A stretch of DNA of 64,000 bases from an uncultured Psychrobacter sp. (GCA_947501045.1 CANMUI010000008.1:62001-126000), one strand, 5' to 3'; shown: positions 1-8,864, numbered from the stretch's first letter. Numbers and translations: made by a program. Notes: a model not told the origin generated them from the sequence alone.

Positions 1-702
1 GACGTTATCGCTACCTTGAGTCAACTCAACAGGATCTATATAAATTGACGATAACGCCTGCTCAATTTCGCTGGCGATACCTGTGTTAGGTAGCTGATCT
101 GGCGGTGCAGGCGTATCATCAGACATCACGGCAAAAGCGGCCTGTTGCCAATACTCAAGCGCGTGTTTCTCAGCGATTAAAGGCAGTACCTCTTGGCGCA
201 ATCGACTACGTAGCTTTTCGGTCTTAAACCATCCTTCCTCAGGTTGACCGTTTGAGAATACATGCAATCCTGCATGTAGCGGCGTTGGTGCATAGCCACG
301 ATTATTAACCACGACCGCTTGCTTATTATCGCCAATAATTAAATTAAACCCGGCATAATCTTGCAATCTAATCTGCCGTGCAAAGGCCATTGGACTTAGA
401 TCACTGGTCAAAAAATCAGTGACCAGCTCGCCACGAGAACGCTCATTTGCACTTGCTTGCACCCCGTCTCGAAAGTTTAGCACCGCCGCCCAGCGTCCAT
501 TTTGCTGATAAGTAGTGGACTGCTTTTGTTGATGAATACCAAGCCATGTCCCGCCGCTTCGGCTATCGCGTCCGGCGTATACAGGCAGATCCTTCCATTG
601 ATACAGAGGTTCGGTTGGACGCGCTAAAAACTCATCACGATTGGATAATAAAACTAGTGGCAACTCTTCAAATAACTGCCAAGCAATGGCGACTATACAC
701 AT
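1..702 (-). CDS. NRDE family protein (TANGO2-like), 3' end outside window
   Basis: The minus-strand frame is open from an ATG at 700-702 to the window edge, 234 codons without a stop. The N-terminus starts MCIVAIAW and carries the family-naming SNRDE motif at residues 20-24, followed by GGTWLG around residue 50. This is the pattern of NRDE-domain (transport and Golgi organisation 2-like) proteins, in which Cys2 may become the N-terminal nucleophile after Met removal. The family's biochemical role is unclear; heme handling has been proposed for some members. The C-terminal part is cut off by the window, so the length cannot be judged. It is divergent from lgt. Confidence 0.85.
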   Translation of the reverse strand, partial: MCIVAIAWQLFEELPLVLLSNRDEFLARPTEPLYQWKDLPVYAGRDSRSGGTWLGIHQQKQSTTYQQNGRWAAVLNFRDGVQASANERSRGELVTDFLTSDLSPMAFARQIRLQDYAGFNLIIGDNKQAVVVNNRGYAPTPLHAGLHVFSNGQPEEGWFKTEKLRSRLRQEVLPLIAEKHALEYWQQAAFAVMSDDTPAPPDQLPNTGIASEIEQALSSIYIDPVELTQGSDNV

Positions 703-958
703 AGGTTTCCTTCGTTCTGTTGCGTCTTATTTTTATAAACTGTGCTGTTGCTGTTCTTTATAAACTGGCTATAGCGGATGTTTAATTTTAGCGATTATCA
801 ATCCTGTTTTATGTTAATGGTTTTTGTCAGTCTTTTATAGAGAATTTTAATTATAAAATGAGGGAGGGCAATAGGTTTATAATAACGATGATAGTATGCC
901 TGCGAGATGAATTTTGCTATCATGAGCAGCATTCTGTTATCGAATTTATGACGTTCTT

Positions 959-1843
959 ATGATTATTCATCCGCAGTATGACCCCGTTGCCATGTCGCTT
1001 GGTCCTATAGAAGTTCATTGGTATGGACTAATGTATTTGCTAGCCTTTGCTGCTGCTTATGGCCTAGCTTGGTATCGTAGTACCAAACGCGATGCATGGT
1101 CGACCGATATGGTCTCTGATCTGGTCTTTTTTGGTGCGCTTGGCGTTATATTAGGCGGACGTATTGGCTACGTGCTATTTTATCAGTTTGGTGAATTACT
1201 ACAAAACCCTGCTTATTTATTTAAAGTCTGGGAAGGCGGCATGTCTTTTCATGGCGGCCTCATCGGTGTGGCGCTTGGTATGCTGTACTTTGCGCGCAAA
1301 TACAAAAAGACGCCTTTTCAAGTCCTTGATTTTATTATTCCTTGCGTGCCAACAGGTCTACTATTTGGACGTATCGGCAACTATATCAATGGTGAGCTAT
1401 GGGGACGCGTCTCTGATGGTGGTTATAACTGGCTGACGTATTTTCCGCAAGCTGCTGCTTTTGATATGCAGCTACTACAAACCAATCCAGCGCTACAAGA
1501 GTTGATGCTTGAGGTGAATGGACAATACTTACTACCCCGTCATCCTTCACAGTTGTATGAAGCCTTTGCTGAAGGGCTATTGCTATTTATATTACTATGG
1601 TGGTATTCGTCCAAACCGCGTCCGCGTATGGCAGTGACTGGTGTATTCATGCTAGGTTATGGCCTTAGCCGCTTTATCATTGAGTTTTTCCGTCAACCCG
1701 ATATTGACCAAGGATTTATCTTATTAGGCTGGATGACTAAAGGTCAGATATTAAGTGCCCCGATGGTTATTATTGGCGTGATACTCCTTGTTCTTGCTTA
1801 TAGGCAAGATATTTATGACTGGGGTAAACAAGCAGCTTATTAA
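959..1843 (+). CDS. lgt: Prolipoprotein diacylglyceryl transferase
   Basis: Lgt transfers diacylglyceryl from phosphatidylglycerol to the lipobox cysteine of prolipoproteins in the inner membrane, the first step of lipoprotein maturation. The 294-residue product has several membrane segments, the conserved HGG at residues 98-100 and the Lgt signature GRIGNYINGELWGR at 137-150, which contains catalytically important residues. Its length is normal for the family. A stretch of about 40 residues between this signature and HPSQLYEA looks like a lineage-specific periplasmic loop. thyA follows in the same direction 94 bp downstream, so co-transcription is likely. The lipoproteins at 56259 and 59309 would be substrates. 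Confidence 0.96.
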   Translation: MIIHPQYDPVAMSLGPIEVHWYGLMYLLAFAAAYGLAWYRSTKRDAWSTDMVSDLVFFGALGVILGGRIGYVLFYQFGELLQNPAYLFKVWEGGMSFHGGLIGVALGMLYFARKYKKTPFQVLDFIIPCVPTGLLFGRIGNYINGELWGRVSDGGYNWLTYFPQAAAFDMQLLQTNPALQELMLEVNGQYLLPRHPSQLYEAFAEGLLLFILLWWYSSKPRPRMAVTGVFMLGYGLSRFIIEFFRQPDIDQGFILLGWMTKGQILSAPMVIIGVILLVLAYRQDIYDWGKQAAY

Positions 1844-1937
1844 TTATTGTTGTTTATAAAGTAACTGTATTTGTTGCTATTTTGTCAGAGGTTTATTAAA
1901 GACCATTTTGATTAAATAATGAATAAAGAGCGAGTTT

Positions 1938-2798
1938 ATGATTACTAGTAAAAACGAGCAAGCTTATCTTGATCTACTCAGCTACGTAATGCAGAACGGT
2001 ACCGAAAAAGGTGATCGTACGGGCACTGGTACGCTAAGTCATTTTGGCGCGCAGCTGCGTTTTAATTTAGCTGATGGCTTTCCCTTATTGACCACTAAAA
2101 AAGTGCACCTTAAATCCATTATCTATGAGCTACTATGGTTTTTGAGTGGTAGTACTCAGGTCGATTATTTACAACAAAATAACGTACGTATCTGGAATGA
2201 ATGGGCAACCGGCGAGCAAACCGCGCGCTTCAATCGTCCGGCAGGTGACTTGGGACCTATTTATGGTCACCAGTGGCGTAACTATGGGGCAAGTAAAGAT
2301 GCGAGCGGCAACTATAACTCTGATGGCGTCGATCAAATCGTGCAAGTGGTTGAGCAAATAAAAACCAAACCCAATTCAAGGCGCTTGATCGTCTCAGGTT
2401 GGAATCCTGTAGAGGCCAACCAAGTGGCTTTGCCGCCTTGTCATACGCTATTTCAGTTCTTTGTGGCAGACAACAAACTGTCCTGTCAGCTCTACCAACG
2501 TTCAGCCGATTTGTTTTTAGGCGTGCCCTTTAATATTGCCAGCTACGCGCTTTTGACTCATATGGTAGCGCAAGTTTGCAACTTAGAAGTTGGCGAGTTT
2601 ATTTGGACAGGCGGTGATTGTCATATTTATCAAAACCACCGCGAGCAAGTTGAGCTGCAACTTACGCGCACGCTGTATGACTTACCGACCCTAAAGCTCA
2701 ATCCGAATATAAAAGATATTTTTGCTTTTGACTATGACGATATTAGCGTTGAAGGTTACGAGTCACACCCGGCTATCAAAGCAAAGGTGGCAGTGTAG
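1938..2798 (+). CDS. thyA: Thymidylate synthase
   Basis: ThyA methylates dUMP to dTMP using methylene-tetrahydrofolate, which is converted to dihydrofolate. The active-site motif PPCHT places the nucleophilic cysteine at about residue 168. RRLIVSGWNP (148-157) supplies phosphate-binding arginines, and RSADLFLGVPFN is the folate/dUMP region. The 286 residues lie between the short E. coli form (264) and longer forms; the extra residues sit around 90-130. folA follows after 33 bp, the usual partner because DHFR recycles the dihydrofolate made by ThyA. Start ATG 1938 is preceded by AAAGAGCGAG, an acceptable Shine-Dalgarno. Confidence 0.97.
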   Translation: MITSKNEQAYLDLLSYVMQNGTEKGDRTGTGTLSHFGAQLRFNLADGFPLLTTKKVHLKSIIYELLWFLSGSTQVDYLQQNNVRIWNEWATGEQTARFNRPAGDLGPIYGHQWRNYGASKDASGNYNSDGVDQIVQVVEQIKTKPNSRRLIVSGWNPVEANQVALPPCHTLFQFFVADNKLSCQLYQRSADLFLGVPFNIASYALLTHMVAQVCNLEVGEFIWTGGDCHIYQNHREQVELQLTRTLYDLPTLKLNPNIKDIFAFDYDDISVEGYESHPAIKAKVAV

Positions 2799-2831
2799 TT
2801 GGTTCATTAGTATAAATAATAAGGATATTTT

Positions 2832-3419
2832 ATGAGTTACGCTCATACCGAAGTGGCGCAAATTGCCGCTATTAGTAGCAATCGCTGTATTGGCAAAGAT
2901 AACGAGCTGCCTTGGCACATCTCAAAAGACTTGCAGCATTTTAAAAAGATGACAACCAAACAAAATGCCGATAGCAATGACAGCACTGGCGGCATTCAGG
3001 GTATTGTCATTATGGGTCGCAAAACTTTTGAGTCAATGGGCAGCAAACCCCTTCCCAAACGTGTCAGCTTTATCGTTACCACGCAATTAGATTATGCCGA
3101 GCAAAAAGGTCTTGAGAATAAAGACAATGCTTATGTAGTGCATAATTTGGATGATGCGCTCACGCAAGCGGCAAGCCTTGCCCATGGCGCTCATCTAGAT
3201 ACTATTTGGGTGATTGGCGGTGAACAAGTCTTTAAAGACGCTATGATGTTCACTGACCGTATTGAACTTACTTACGTTGATACGCAGATTGCAGAGTGTG
3301 ATGCTTTTTATCCTGAGCTACCAAGCGACTTTGTGGTGACAGAAGGTTCTGAGCAGATGCATGATGAGAAAAGTGGGTTAGATTTTAAATTTGCGACTTA
3401 TAAAAGAAAAGAAGGTTAA
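2832..3419 (+). CDS. folA: Dihydrofolate reductase
   Basis: FolA reduces dihydrofolate to tetrahydrofolate with NADPH and is the target of trimethoprim. The N-terminal part shows IGKDNELPWHISKDL, with the acidic catalytic residue expected in the helix after LPWH. The cofactor motif VIMGRKTFESMG and the later VIGGEQVF are both present. At 195 residues it is about 35 longer than E. coli DHFR. An extra hydrophilic segment of about 17 residues (41-57) precedes the VIMGRKT strand, and a second insert lies around residues 90-105. AAGGA stands 7-8 bases before the ATG. It is the last gene of the lgt-thyA-folA run. Confidence 0.95.
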   Translation: MSYAHTEVAQIAAISSNRCIGKDNELPWHISKDLQHFKKMTTKQNADSNDSTGGIQGIVIMGRKTFESMGSKPLPKRVSFIVTTQLDYAEQKGLENKDNAYVVHNLDDALTQAASLAHGAHLDTIWVIGGEQVFKDAMMFTDRIELTYVDTQIAECDAFYPELPSDFVVTEGSEQMHDEKSGLDFKFATYKRKEG

Positions 3420-3486
3420 CGTTGGCTAGTGTAGCGTTTATTATTTATGACTTATTATTAAAGAGGAGAAACTACTTATGGAAAAT

Positions 3487-3520
3487 TAAAAAAGCTCAGC
3501 AAAATTAATTACTGAGCTTA
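3487..3520 (-). terminator. Inverted repeat, possible minus-strand terminator
   Basis: AAGCTCAG and CTGAGCTT form a perfect 8-bp stem around a 12-base loop at about 3492-3519. Read on the minus strand the stem is followed by TTTTTTAATTTT, so it fits a Rho-independent terminator for leftward transcription, either readthrough from uvrC or an antisense RNA over the small ORFs at 3544-3817. On the plus strand no U-tract follows. A tiny frame ATG GAA AAT TAA (3478-3489), with a strong AGAGGAG ahead of it, ends at the base of this hairpin. Confidence 0.45.
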
Positions 3521-3543
3521 AAAAACTTTTATATAAGGCAACT

Positions 3544-3627
3544 ATGGAGCTAGGCTCCCTTATTAGCTTACTTATGAAGTTTTGGTTTACCTGTAGGAAG
3601 GTCCATATACTTTATAGCAAATGCTAA
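3544..3627 (+). CDS. Putative 27-residue leader peptide
   Basis: The frame starts at ATG 3544 and ends at TAA 3625-3627, coding for MELGSLISLLMK and 15 more residues; the N-terminal half is mildly hydrophobic. ATAAGG stands about 7 bases before the ATG. The start codon lies inside AACTATGGAG (3540-3549), which is perfectly complementary to CTCCATAGTT at 3641-3650. A 5-bp hairpin GGAGC-TAG-GCTCC also overlaps the first codons. I do not recognise the peptide. Its position ahead of a second ORF whose ribosome site can be masked suggests a regulatory leader; a small toxin-like peptide is the alternative. Translation is unproven. Confidence 0.35.
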   Translation: MELGSLISLLMKFWFTCRKVHILYSKC

Positions 3628-3640
3628 TCTTTGTCTACGC

Positions 3641-3676
3641 CTCCATAGTTATAAAATTTCTATAACAAATATGGAG
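3641..3676 (+). promoter_or_regulatory. Hairpin masking a ribosome binding site (attenuator-like)
   Basis: CTCCATA (3641-3647) pairs with TATGGAG (3670-3676), and inside it TTATA (3649-3653) pairs with TATAA (3661-3665), leaving a 7-base loop. The right arm contains GGAG, the Shine-Dalgarno of the ORF starting at 3683. The left arm can pair instead over 10 bp with AACTATGGAG (3540-3549), which overlaps the start codon of the upstream leader ORF. The two pairings are mutually exclusive, which is the logic of translational attenuation. This is inferred from base pairing only. Confidence 0.5.
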
Positions 3677-3682
3677 AAATAG

Positions 3683-3817
3683 ATGACAACAGTATATTGT
3701 CGTTATCCTAAAGCTGTGCACGTGCGTTGGTACTGGAGGTACAGATTCGATCGTTGGGAACGTGTTTGCGAACACTGTCGTAGCTATCCAAATCAACAGT
3801 TAAGTTTCGACTTTTAA
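3683..3817 (+). CDS. Small hypothetical protein, 44 aa, with a CEHC motif
   Basis: The frame ATG 3683 to TAA 3815-3817 codes for a basic, aromatic-rich 44-residue protein beginning MTTVYCRYPKAVHVRWYW, with CEHC at residues 29-32 and another Cys at 6. The segment VHVRWYWR...HCRSYP resembles short proteins of a loose family ending in HxRSxP that are often seen near mobile elements; this resemblance is from memory and not tested. GGAG lies 6 bases before the ATG but is folded in a hairpin. A strong terminator follows at 3854-3885, which supports a real transcription unit. No function is assigned. Confidence 0.5.
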   Translation: MTTVYCRYPKAVHVRWYWRYRFDRWERVCEHCRSYPNQQLSFDF

Positions 3818-3853
3818 CACCTAGAAAATTTTAATTGTTTAATGTTATTTTTT

Positions 3854-3885
3854 AAATGACAACAATCTTGAGATTGTTGTCATTT
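3854..3885 (+). terminator. Rho-independent terminator
   Basis: AAATGACAACAATC and its exact complement GATTGTTGTCATTT form a 14-bp stem with the four-base loop TTGA, followed by TATTTAT in the plus direction. It closes the small transcription unit at 3540-3817 and lies between it and the convergent uvrC. On the minus strand there is no U-tract, so it acts mainly rightwards. Confidence 0.85.
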
Positions 3886-3903
3886 TATTTATAAAAAATC
3901 AAA

Positions 3904-5775
3904 CTATTCATGCAATACTTTATAAATAGTATTCGCCAGCACCGGGCCGATACCGGACACGCCTGCCAGCTCCTGCTGGGAAGCTCCTAGCAACTGCTGC
4001 ATACCGCCAAAGTGATTGAGCAAATCGCGGCGGCGCTTCTCTCCAAGTCCGGGGATGACTTCCAGCACTGATGAGGAACGGCGCTTATCACGCTTTTTAC
4101 GGTGCGCAGTAATAGCAAAGCGGTGCGCTTCATCACGAATATGCATCAGCAGGTGCAGCGCCTTGCTATCCATAGGCAGATCAAGCGGCTCATGATCTAA
4201 GAAATGCAGCACCTCAAGGCCAGCTTTACGCCCCTCACCTTTAGCAACTCCAATCAACAAAGTATCACCTAAAACACCTAATTCGGTTAGCACCTCTTTT
4301 GCCATACTCATCTGCCCTTTACCGCCATCGACGAGCAGTAAATCAGGCAGTGGCTGCTTTTTATAACGGCGCTCTAGCACTTGTTTCATCGCCGCATAGT
4401 CATCACCGCCTTGAATACAGTGAATCGCGTATTGCCGATAATCACGCTTGCGCGCGCCGCCTTGATCAAACACCACGCAGCTTCCTATAGTTGCCTCGCC
4501 CATCGTATGCGAGATATCAAAACATTCTATGCGGTCAATGGGACGGTCGGTTACATCAGCAAGCACGTCTTTTAGAGCGTTGAAACGAGCATGCAATTCT
4601 AGATAGTCGCCAAGTTTAGTTTTAAGCGCGTTATTAGCATTTAGAGTTGCCAAGTCCAGCCACTCCGCACGGTGTTCACGGACATTGGTTTTGATAACCA
4701 CTTTACTATCAAAGTGAGTCGCTAATGCTTCGCTGACCGCACTTTGATCCGGTAGCTTATGACTTAAAATGATTTCGCTTGGCAAGTCGTCGGTGACCTG
4801 AAAATAAAACGAGGTGATGAAGGCTGATAAATTTTCCGCTAGTGGCTCACTGCTATCGACGTCTGGGAAATAGTTTTTGCCGCCTAGCACTCGTCCGCCG
4901 CGAATAGTCAACACATTGACACAGCTCATGCCCGCTTGACTGGCGATGGCAATCACATCAGCTTCCCCTTGCACCGTATAGACTGCTTGCCGCGCTTGTA
5001 CTTCACGCAGCATGGATAGCTGGTCGCGGTAGAACACCGCCTTTTCAAAGTCCAACTCTTCAGCCGCGCCTTCCATTTTTTCTATCAGTGCGCTATGAAT
5101 ATCACTAGAATCACCTTTTAAAAAGCGAATAGTATTGTTGACATCCTCTGCATATTCTTCTGGCGATACTAAGCCCACACAGGGTGCGCGACAACGCTTA
5201 ATTTGATACTCAAGGCAGGGACGTTTACGCTGTTTAAAAAAGGTATTGCTGCATTGGCGCATCTGAAACATCTTTTGCATCAAGACTAAGGTCTCTTTAG
5301 CAGCATGCGCCGATGGAAAAGGCCCAAAAAAGCGTCCCTTTTGATGATTGCCTTTACCGCGCCCATAAGCCAGTCTTGGATAAGGTTTGTCCGCTGAGAT
5401 AAAAACATACAGATAGGACTTATCATCACGCAGTAGTACATTATAAGGCGGACGATATTCTTTAATCAGGTTTTGCTCAAGCAGTAAGGCTTCAGTCTCG
5501 CTACGGGTAATAATGGTTTCGATGTTATGAATACGTGCTACTAGCGCCCGAGTTTTGGGATGATCAATGGTTTTAGCAAAGTAGCTGTTGACGCGACTTT
5601 TAAGAGATTTGGCCTTACCTACATAAAGAATATCACCATTTTTACCCAGCATCTTGTAAACCCCTGGCAGATTTGGCAGGCGTTTAATAAGATGCTTTAA
5701 ACGCACCTGTCTATCGTCCCGACTTTCTGCTTCGGTTTTGCCATCAATGATATTCGTGTCTGAAGCTTTTGCCAT
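3904..5775 (-). CDS. uvrC: UvrABC excinuclease subunit C
   Basis: UvrC makes both incisions around DNA lesions in nucleotide excision repair. From the ATG at 5773-5775 (MAKASDTN) the product has 623 residues, normal for UvrC. It shows an N-terminal GIY-YIG nuclease (LPGVYKML...ILYVGKAKSLKSRV, about 33-63), four cysteines and a UVR segment in the middle, the RNase H-like 5' incision domain (IECFDISHTMGEATIGS) and a C-terminal double helix-hairpin-helix (VIPGLGEKRR...VSGIGPVLAN). The frame stays open upstream to 5910, but that extension is not conserved-looking. The gene stands alone, facing the small unit at 3.5-3.8 kb. Confidence 0.95.
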   Translation of the reverse strand: MAKASDTNIIDGKTEAESRDDRQVRLKHLIKRLPNLPGVYKMLGKNGDILYVGKAKSLKSRVNSYFAKTIDHPKTRALVARIHNIETIITRSETEALLLEQNLIKEYRPPYNVLLRDDKSYLYVFISADKPYPRLAYGRGKGNHQKGRFFGPFPSAHAAKETLVLMQKMFQMRQCSNTFFKQRKRPCLEYQIKRCRAPCVGLVSPEEYAEDVNNTIRFLKGDSSDIHSALIEKMEGAAEELDFEKAVFYRDQLSMLREVQARQAVYTVQGEADVIAIASQAGMSCVNVLTIRGGRVLGGKNYFPDVDSSEPLAENLSAFITSFYFQVTDDLPSEIILSHKLPDQSAVSEALATHFDSKVVIKTNVREHRAEWLDLATLNANNALKTKLGDYLELHARFNALKDVLADVTDRPIDRIECFDISHTMGEATIGSCVVFDQGGARKRDYRQYAIHCIQGGDDYAAMKQVLERRYKKQPLPDLLLVDGGKGQMSMAKEVLTELGVLGDTLLIGVAKGEGRKAGLEVLHFLDHEPLDLPMDSKALHLLMHIRDEAHRFAITAHRKKRDKRRSSSVLEVIPGLGEKRRRDLLNHFGGMQQLLGASQQELAGVSGIGPVLANTIYKVLHE

Positions 5776-5978
5776 AGCTACTGGTTCTCTTGTAAAGATA
5801 GTTTTATAAAGGATATTAGTATAAAGGTACTGATATAAATGTACTGGAATATGGCTATTTATGGGGCGATTTAAGTTAAATTGCAAGCGGCCTTGCTCGT
5901 AAACACCCAAACGTAAAATAAACGTAAAAAAGCCAGCACGTAGCTGACTTTTATGAATAATTAAATGAGCAGATAAGC

Positions 5979-7505
5979 TTAATGACGAAAGTTTGGTAGC
6001 AGGGCTGGGATACCCGGCAACATACCGACCAATGCCATAACGCCTGTTAGTACCACAAACATAACCACAGGAATAATCCAGCGGCTCATCCGAGTTAAGT
6101 TCGCACTACGCTCTTTGGAGCCAATCAGTCCTAAGTTATCGAGCAACAAAGTAATGGACCAACCAAAGGCTGGATTTACTAAAGCTGAGGCAAAGACTAC
6201 AATAGCAGCAGACTGCGTGGTTTTACCTTCACGTGTCATCTCCATACCCGCCTCTAAGAGCGGAATGAAAACCCCAACAATGAGCGCCACGCACATGACT
6301 GGCTCCCAAATGGCCAAATCCATCGGATAACCCCAAAGACCAGCAATCACACAGAATAACGCCGTTAAGACTGCGCCTGCTGGGATAGGACGCTTAGCAA
6401 TGGCTGCTGGGACAATATAAGTGCCCCATGAGGATGCAAAGTTAGTACCGCCCAATACCGAACCGGCCACTTGACGAAACGAAGCACTAACCATAGTGTC
6501 ATCAATGTCCATCTGTACGCGTTCGCTGCGTTCGGGGTAGCTGATTTTTTGGAATACCTGATGACCCAAAAAGTCAGGCGACCACATTGCTACTGCCAAA
6601 ATGGCAAAGGGCAATACCACAATAAAACTCTCAATCGTTGGTAGACCTAACATCCACCCTGTATCATCGCCCCACCAGTACATCGGATTCATATTAGGCA
6701 AACCGGGACCAGTATGAAACTCAAAAGGTGCACCCATGGCAAATGCTACCCCGCCACCAAGCAAACAGCTGAGCGGTACGGCAAGCCAGCGCTTATTGTA
6801 ATTCTCTAGTACTGCATAAAGTATGATAGTCAGCAAAATCACCGTAAAAGCGATATGCGACATACCGATGCCTTCTGCCCACGCAAATAAATTTTTAACT
6901 TGCGAGGTGGTACCAATAAAGCCCAGATACAACAGTAGACCACCGCACACGCCTTTACTGGTCAAATTTGCCAGTAAACTCCCCCCTTTACTGATCGCCA
7001 GCAAAAGACCAAAAGCCCCGATAAGCAGACCAAAAGCCATCGGATGGCCGCCGGCAGCAACCACAATAGGAATCAATGGAATAAGCGGGCCATGAGTACC
7101 AGCTAGATTGGCTGTCGGTAGCAAAAACCCTGAAAACAGAATGATAAAGAACGAGACAATTAATAGCTCGTAACGCACGTTTTCTAATACAAAAGCTTCA
7201 CTAAGCCCTAACGGCCCAGCAAAAGTTGCCGCAATAGCGCCCACCATGACTACTTTACCAATGGTCGCTGCCATAGCCGGAATGGTATCTTCATATTCAA
7301 AACGATAATCACGAAAGGGCAAATTAGGCCGCCAGCGTTTAGGCTGCATGATTTGTAGTTCATGGTTAAGATAAGCGTCACGACTTTCAAAGCTGGCACT
7401 TGGTTTGTGTAGCTCTGCATAGTCTTTTGATAGTTTTTGATCGTAATCGGATGGATTTGCTTGCCGAGGATTAGGTTCTAGATCGCGAACCCGAGCATTA
7501 CTCAT
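5979..7505 (-). CDS. DUF3360-type multi-spanning membrane protein
   Basis: The 508-residue product starts at ATG 7505, with AAGGAG five bases upstream; a GTG one codon earlier is less likely. A hydrophilic N-terminus of about 75 residues containing LPFRDYRFEYEDTIPAM is followed by some 10-12 hydrophobic segments rich in glycine, such as FSGFLLPTANLAGTHGPLIPLIPIV and GGTNFASSWGTYIVP. I recall this layout and length as the DUF3360 family, which looks distantly like permeases of the SulP/xanthine-uracil fold. The substrate is unknown. The gene is flanked by ordinary spacers and appears monocistronic. A transporter role is inferred only from topology. Confidence 0.6.
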   Translation of the reverse strand: MSNARVRDLEPNPRQANPSDYDQKLSKDYAELHKPSASFESRDAYLNHELQIMQPKRWRPNLPFRDYRFEYEDTIPAMAATIGKVVMVGAIAATFAGPLGLSEAFVLENVRYELLIVSFFIILFSGFLLPTANLAGTHGPLIPLIPIVVAAGGHPMAFGLLIGAFGLLLAISKGGSLLANLTSKGVCGGLLLYLGFIGTTSQVKNLFAWAEGIGMSHIAFTVILLTIILYAVLENYNKRWLAVPLSCLLGGGVAFAMGAPFEFHTGPGLPNMNPMYWWGDDTGWMLGLPTIESFIVVLPFAILAVAMWSPDFLGHQVFQKISYPERSERVQMDIDDTMVSASFRQVAGSVLGGTNFASSWGTYIVPAAIAKRPIPAGAVLTALFCVIAGLWGYPMDLAIWEPVMCVALIVGVFIPLLEAGMEMTREGKTTQSAAIVVFASALVNPAFGWSITLLLDNLGLIGSKERSANLTRMSRWIIPVVMFVVLTGVMALVGMLPGIPALLPNFRH

Positions 7506-7684
7506 CACATCTCCTTATGTTGACTGAGACTTTGAACGGCCATTTGGGGATTTGTTTTACAAGGATTGTATAAAAAACAAACAGCCGAGGCTAAATTGGC
7601 AGTCATTGTATGCTATCAGACTTACGAATGCGAGTTTTGCGCGCGAAAAATTGCATACTCTTATCTATTGTTGATATCGTATCG

Positions 7685-8032
7685 TTAACTTCTAACCCTA
7701 ATCTTTAAACCCGCTGGGCGCTTTTTCACCCAATTGACAAATTTTTGTACTTCGCTATGAGCCTGCAGACGCTCAATGGTATGATAATAGCTAGAGAGTT
7801 CATGATTATCGAAAATACTATGGATTTGACTGTGGCAAGGTCGACATAACATAGCGATCTCCGTCTGCATCTCTTTTTTACTAAATTTGCGCTGGGTACG
7901 TCCCTTATTATGGCGGGCACGTGGAATAAGGTGATGACGGGTTAGCTTTAGTCCATTACGGCCACATAGCTCACATATATCATTTGTAACGTCTAAACTA
8001 TCATTAGCGCTATTATTATAGTGTTCACTCAT
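7685..8032 (-). CDS. Small HNH endonuclease-like protein
   Basis: The 115-residue protein has a zinc-binding pair CELCGR (about 20-25), the HNH core LTRHHLIPRARH (31-42) and a second pair LCRPCHSQIH (63-72), all in the order of HNH nucleases of the McrA type. It is essentially a bare HNH domain followed by a basic tail, VKKRPAGLKIRVRS. Bacterial proteins of this type are often annotated only as HNH endonuclease; no partner gene is adjacent. AGGAGGTTGTC overlaps the start as Shine-Dalgarno. It could nick or cut DNA; the target is unknown. Confidence 0.8.
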   Translation of the reverse strand: MSEHYNNSANDSLDVTNDICELCGRNGLKLTRHHLIPRARHNKGRTQRKFSKKEMQTEIAMLCRPCHSQIHSIFDNHELSSYYHTIERLQAHSEVQKFVNWVKKRPAGLKIRVRS

Positions 8033-8224
8033 GACAACCTCCTTCTAACTTTATTCTATACTATTCATTTAGATCAGATCAGAGGTAACAGAAAAGAGTC
8101 TTATAATCTAGTTACGCTTTGATGCTAGTGACGCTTACTTTTTTTAATTATGATAATTATTTTTGCTAAGCTTAAGTTTAGGATATATACCACTGATATG
8201 ATCGTTAAGAAACAAGGATAAAGT

Positions 8225-8779
8225 ATGAGCCTATTCCCAAAAAATTTAGAGACGTTGAAACGTAGGACCAAACAAAACGTGATGCCTATGTTGACACCGC
8301 ATCTATTAAAGCTGCGTATCAATACTTATGCGCCTTACGTTGGTGCTGGTATCAAAATTGAGCATGTCGATTTAGACCAAGGGCTGTGTGTGGTCAGTAT
8401 GAAACTTACTACCTTGAATAAAAACATTGTAGGTACCCAATTTGGTGGTAGTCTCTATTCAATGGTTGATCCTTTTTATATGATCATGCTTATGCATCAG
8501 CTGGGTAGTAACTATGTAGTATGGGATAAAAGCTCACATATTGAATTTGTCGCGCCTGCTCATAGCAAAGTTACTGCGCGGATGAAAATTCCTCATACTG
8601 AGATCATAACTATTCAGGAGTTGGCGCAAAATGGAGAAGCGGTATTTCGTGAGTACGAAACCGATGTCGTTGATGAACAGCAAAAAGTAATCGCTACTGT
8701 CACCAAGAAGATTTATATTCGACTAAGAAAATATAGTAAGTCTAAAGATCAAAGTATCCGTATGGATATAGCGAATTAA
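8225..8779 (+). CDS. DUF4442 hot-dog fold protein (thioesterase-like)
   Basis: The 184-residue product has the DUF4442 pattern: INTYAPYVGAGIKIEHVDLD near the start, GTQFGGSLYSMVDPFYMIM in the long central helix of a hot-dog fold, and VWDKSSHIEFVAPAHSKVTA in the next strand. Proteins of this class resemble YiiD C-terminal domains and acyl-CoA thioesterases, but substrates are mostly unproven. The start ATG 8225 is supported by AAGGATAAAGT. It is monocistronic and ends before a strong bidirectional terminator shared with the rplS operon. Confidence 0.8.
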   Translation: MSLFPKNLETLKRRTKQNVMPMLTPHLLKLRINTYAPYVGAGIKIEHVDLDQGLCVVSMKLTTLNKNIVGTQFGGSLYSMVDPFYMIMLMHQLGSNYVVWDKSSHIEFVAPAHSKVTARMKIPHTEIITIQELAQNGEAVFREYETDVVDEQQKVIATVTKKIYIRLRKYSKSKDQSIRMDIAN

Positions 8780-8864
8780 AAATGTTTAAAAGTAGTTTCC
8801 TTCGTCCTTTGCTTCCCAGTTTTATGACCTCCAGTTAATTTCTCAACTTATAAACGCCCATACA

